Origin: Verrucomicrobiales bacterium
Lineage (GTDB): Bacteria; Verrucomicrobiota; Verrucomicrobiia; Verrucomicrobiales; DEV007
Length of the DNA: 64,000 bases
Direction of reading: 5' to 3'
Assembly (NCBI GenBank): GCA_029213005.1
Contig: JARGPI010000001.1
Span: forward strand, 62,001 to 126,000
The notes beneath the pieces are model-generated. The model did no database searches, was not told the DNA's origin, and saw only the letters and a list, made by a program, of their open reading frames with translations. Below are positions 62,310 to 64,000 of the stretch, one piece after another. Position 1 is the stretch's first letter. Each line of letters starts with the position of its first letter. Both the position numbers and the translations under genes were made by a program.

Positions 62310-63221
62310 ATGCAGATTGAAACTTTTAAGATCCTTTCAGACCTCGTCGAAACCGCCAGTTTCTCGGAAGCGGCGGAGCGCAATGGAGTGACGCAAAGTG
62401 CCGTCAGCCAGCAGATCAAGGCGATTGAGGAAAAGTTCGGTGTCACCTTGGTAGAGCGCGGTCGGAAAAATTTTGCGGTCACTCCGGAGGGGGAGATTTT
62501 TCTGAAAGCGGGAAAGGGGATTCTCGAGATCTACGAGGGGATTCACGGTGAACTCGATTCGCTGCGCAATTCGGTCTCCGGCAGCCTGAAAGTGGCCACG
62601 GTCTACAGCATCGGGTTTCATGAATTACCACCCTACTTGAATGAGTTTAAAGCCGGTTTTCCTCAAGTGAAGTTGGAGGTGACCTATCGCCGGGCCAACC
62701 AGGTATATTCCGATGTTCTTGAGAACCGATCGGATCTCGGGCTGGTGGCTTATCCCAAATCGCGCAAAGGGATCGACATCGAACCGGCCTGGAGTGATCG
62801 ACTGGTGGTGATCTGTCCCCCCGGCCATTCGCTGGCCGGTAAAACCTCGCTCTCCCTGAAAAATCTCGATGGAGAAAGGTTTATTTCCTTCGAACCTGAT
62901 CTCCCAACCCGCCAGGCGATCGACGCGATGTTTCTCGATGCCGGAATTTCGGTGAAAGAGGTGGTTGAGTTCGATAATATCGAGACGGTGAAACGGGGGG
63001 TCGAAATTGAAAGCGCCATCTCCATTGTCCCCAGTGAAAGTGTCCGGAACGAGGTCGAGTCCGGGGTGCTGAAACAGATCAAACTGGAAGGCCGGAACAT
63101 TTGGCGGCCCCTGGGTATCCTGAGACGACGGAACAAAGCGATCACCCCGGCGATGAGGGAAATGATTGCCATTCTCCGGGCCAAAATGGGCGAATCGATC
63201 ACGAAGAGCGGTAACTCTTAG
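62310..63221 (+). CDS. LysR-type transcriptional regulator
   Basis: A 303-residue regulator with an N-terminal winged helix-turn-helix (SFSEAAERNGVTQSAVSQQIKA-like, residues 18-38) and a C-terminal substrate-binding domain (from GSLKVATVYSIG). The family commonly regulates a divergent neighbour, here the PQQ-like gene, from a shared 79-base region. The SSS symporter gene converges from the other side. Effector unknown. The ATG at 62310 is preferred to a GTG 21 bases upstream because LysR proteins start about there. Confidence 0.92.
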   Translation: MQIETFKILSDLVETASFSEAAERNGVTQSAVSQQIKAIEEKFGVTLVERGRKNFAVTPEGEIFLKAGKGILEIYEGIHGELDSLRNSVSGSLKVATVYSIGFHELPPYLNEFKAGFPQVKLEVTYRRANQVYSDVLENRSDLGLVAYPKSRKGIDIEPAWSDRLVVICPPGHSLAGKTSLSLKNLDGERFISFEPDLPTRQAIDAMFLDAGISVKEVVEFDNIETVKRGVEIESAISIVPSESVRNEVESGVLKQIKLEGRNIWRPLGILRRRNKAITPAMREMIAILRAKMGESITKSGNS

Positions 63222-63255
63222 AACCAAAAGTCTAGTTAACGTTCGGCTCGGGATT

Positions 63256-64000
63256 TCACCAGCGGGTGTCGCGGGGAGAAGAGGTTGCTCCCAGAGCAAA
63301 GCCCACGGCTATGGTGGTCAGGAAACTAACCATGCCATTCAACAGGGGCCAGATTTCCACCACTCCCAGTTCCCGCATGACGTTGAGTAACCAAACACTG
63401 ACAAATCCCAAAACGGCTCCGGACAGGGCCGAGAAGCCTCTCGAGCTTTTTGAAAAAATTGCGAGGAAGAACATCCCCGCGACGGGACCTAGCGTCATTT
63501 CAAATATCGTATAAATCGAATCGAAAAGCGTCTTGATATCGCTAAACGAAATGGCGACAGCCGTTACCATAGCGGCTCCGCCGAAAATTGACGTGAACCG
63601 TTTGGCAATGACAAGGCGGAATTGATCCGACGTATCCGGTCTGAAAAACCGGCCGTAGAAATCCGTGACATAGGCCGTCGCCGCTGAATTTAGCGAGCTC
63701 GAAATCGATGACTGGGTTGCGGCAAGGAGAGCTATCAGCATGATGCCGCTGACGAAGCCCGGCAGGTTTTGGAAGGTATAGAAAGCGAGAATGTTTTCGT
63801 TTTTATCCAAACCGGGATTGATTAATTCCGGATTGGATTTGTAGAAAACATATAGAGCGGTTCCGAGGAGAAAGAATAGAAGCGTGCCTCCGGTTATGAG
63901 GGGTAAGTTGAGCCGAACCGCCCGGGCCGCTTGCTTTTCAGATGAGGTGATGAGGTATCGTTGAACGGTATCCTGGCTCGCTGTGAAGATTGGAAGTAAA
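63256..64000 (-). CDS. sodium:solute symporter (SSS family), C-terminal part
   Basis: The frame is open to the window edge, so the N-terminus is missing. It contains the family segment FTASQDTVQRYL and at least four further membrane segments, including GIMLIALLAATQSSISSSLN, the conserved sodium-binding helix with SS residues, and AAMVTAVAISFSD. SSS proteins import sugars, sialic acid, amino acids or other organic solutes with sodium. The stop codon is 34 bases from the convergent LysR gene. Confidence 0.9.
   Translation of the reverse strand, partial: LLPIFTASQDTVQRYLITSSEKQAARAVRLNLPLITGGTLLFFLLGTALYVFYKSNPELINPGLDKNENILAFYTFQNLPGFVSGIMLIALLAATQSSISSSLNSAATAYVTDFYGRFFRPDTSDQFRLVIAKRFTSIFGGAAMVTAVAISFSDIKTLFDSIYTIFEMTLGPVAGMFFLAIFSKSSRGFSALSGAVLGFVSVWLLNVMRELGVVEIWPLLNGMVSFLTTIAVGFALGATSSPRDTRW

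Noticed and set aside
62231..62482. Extended N-terminus of the PQQ-like protein
   Set aside because: Would overlap the start of the LysR gene and bury the clear signal peptide at 62230.
1..64000. tRNA, rRNA, insertion sequence or prophage
   Set aside because: No cloverleaf with a TPsiC-like arm, no rRNA stretch, no transposase, integrase or phage structural gene was recognised on either strand.

Overview
The window looks like chromosome from a free-living, probably marine member of the Verrucomicrobiota (or the wider Planctomycetota-Verrucomicrobiota group). The reasons are a Tat-exported DUF1501 protein, a PQQ-type beta-propeller protein, a secreted FAD-dependent oxidoreductase with a golvesin-like tail, PstA/PstC permeases with large extra domains, a DUF4407 membrane protein and a giant surface protein that starts with a LEPR-XLL-like motif. 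waaA shows the cell makes Kdo-containing lipopolysaccharide. This placement is inference from gene families; no rRNA or tRNA gene was found.

Layout. 1-3.8 kb: the end of an M28 peptidase, a DUF1501 protein, waaA and rsmD. 3.8-8.4 kb: an AsmA-like protein, rpmE, prfA and an RbfA-like gene. 8.7-18.1 kb: a duplicated GH114-like protein, mazG, a receiver-domain protein, a glutathione peroxidase, an SDR, a membrane glycosyltransferase, a Ser/Asp-rich exported protein and a VWA membrane protein. 18.1-23.6 kb: EF-hand protein, degenerate trypsin-like protein, FAD oxidoreductase, M28 peptidase and alpha/beta hydrolase. 23.6-29 kb: the phosphate operon pstC-pstA-pstB-phoU on the minus strand, with no pstS beside it. 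29-35.7 kb: isochorismatase-family hydrolase, VCBS-type protein, pyrB and a DUF4407 protein with nine 12-residue repeats. 35.8-40.9 kb: a four-gene run of methyltransferase, flavin-dependent halogenase, GT4 glycosyltransferase and PhyH dioxygenase, which could act on one unknown product. 41.1-60.7 kb: one 6531-codon gene for a mosaic surface protein. 61-64 kb: PQQ-like protein, divergent LysR regulator and the 3' part of a sodium:solute symporter.

The most unusual signal is a short dispersed palindrome. Arms TGTACCCTGTACA and TGTACAGGGTACA flank a 9-nt spacer at four places. Two copies lie in frame inside housekeeping genes (waaA and mazG), where they add a similar peptide; two lie between genes, one of them directly before a start codon. 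This resembles in principle the protein-coding palindromic elements of Rickettsia or REP/REPIN-type repeats, but I do not recognise the sequence. The second highlight is the giant protein, which combines an N-terminal metzincin-type zinc motif, two duplicated beta-helix modules, PKD and cadherin-like domains and an FG-GAP propeller interrupted by an inserted domain.
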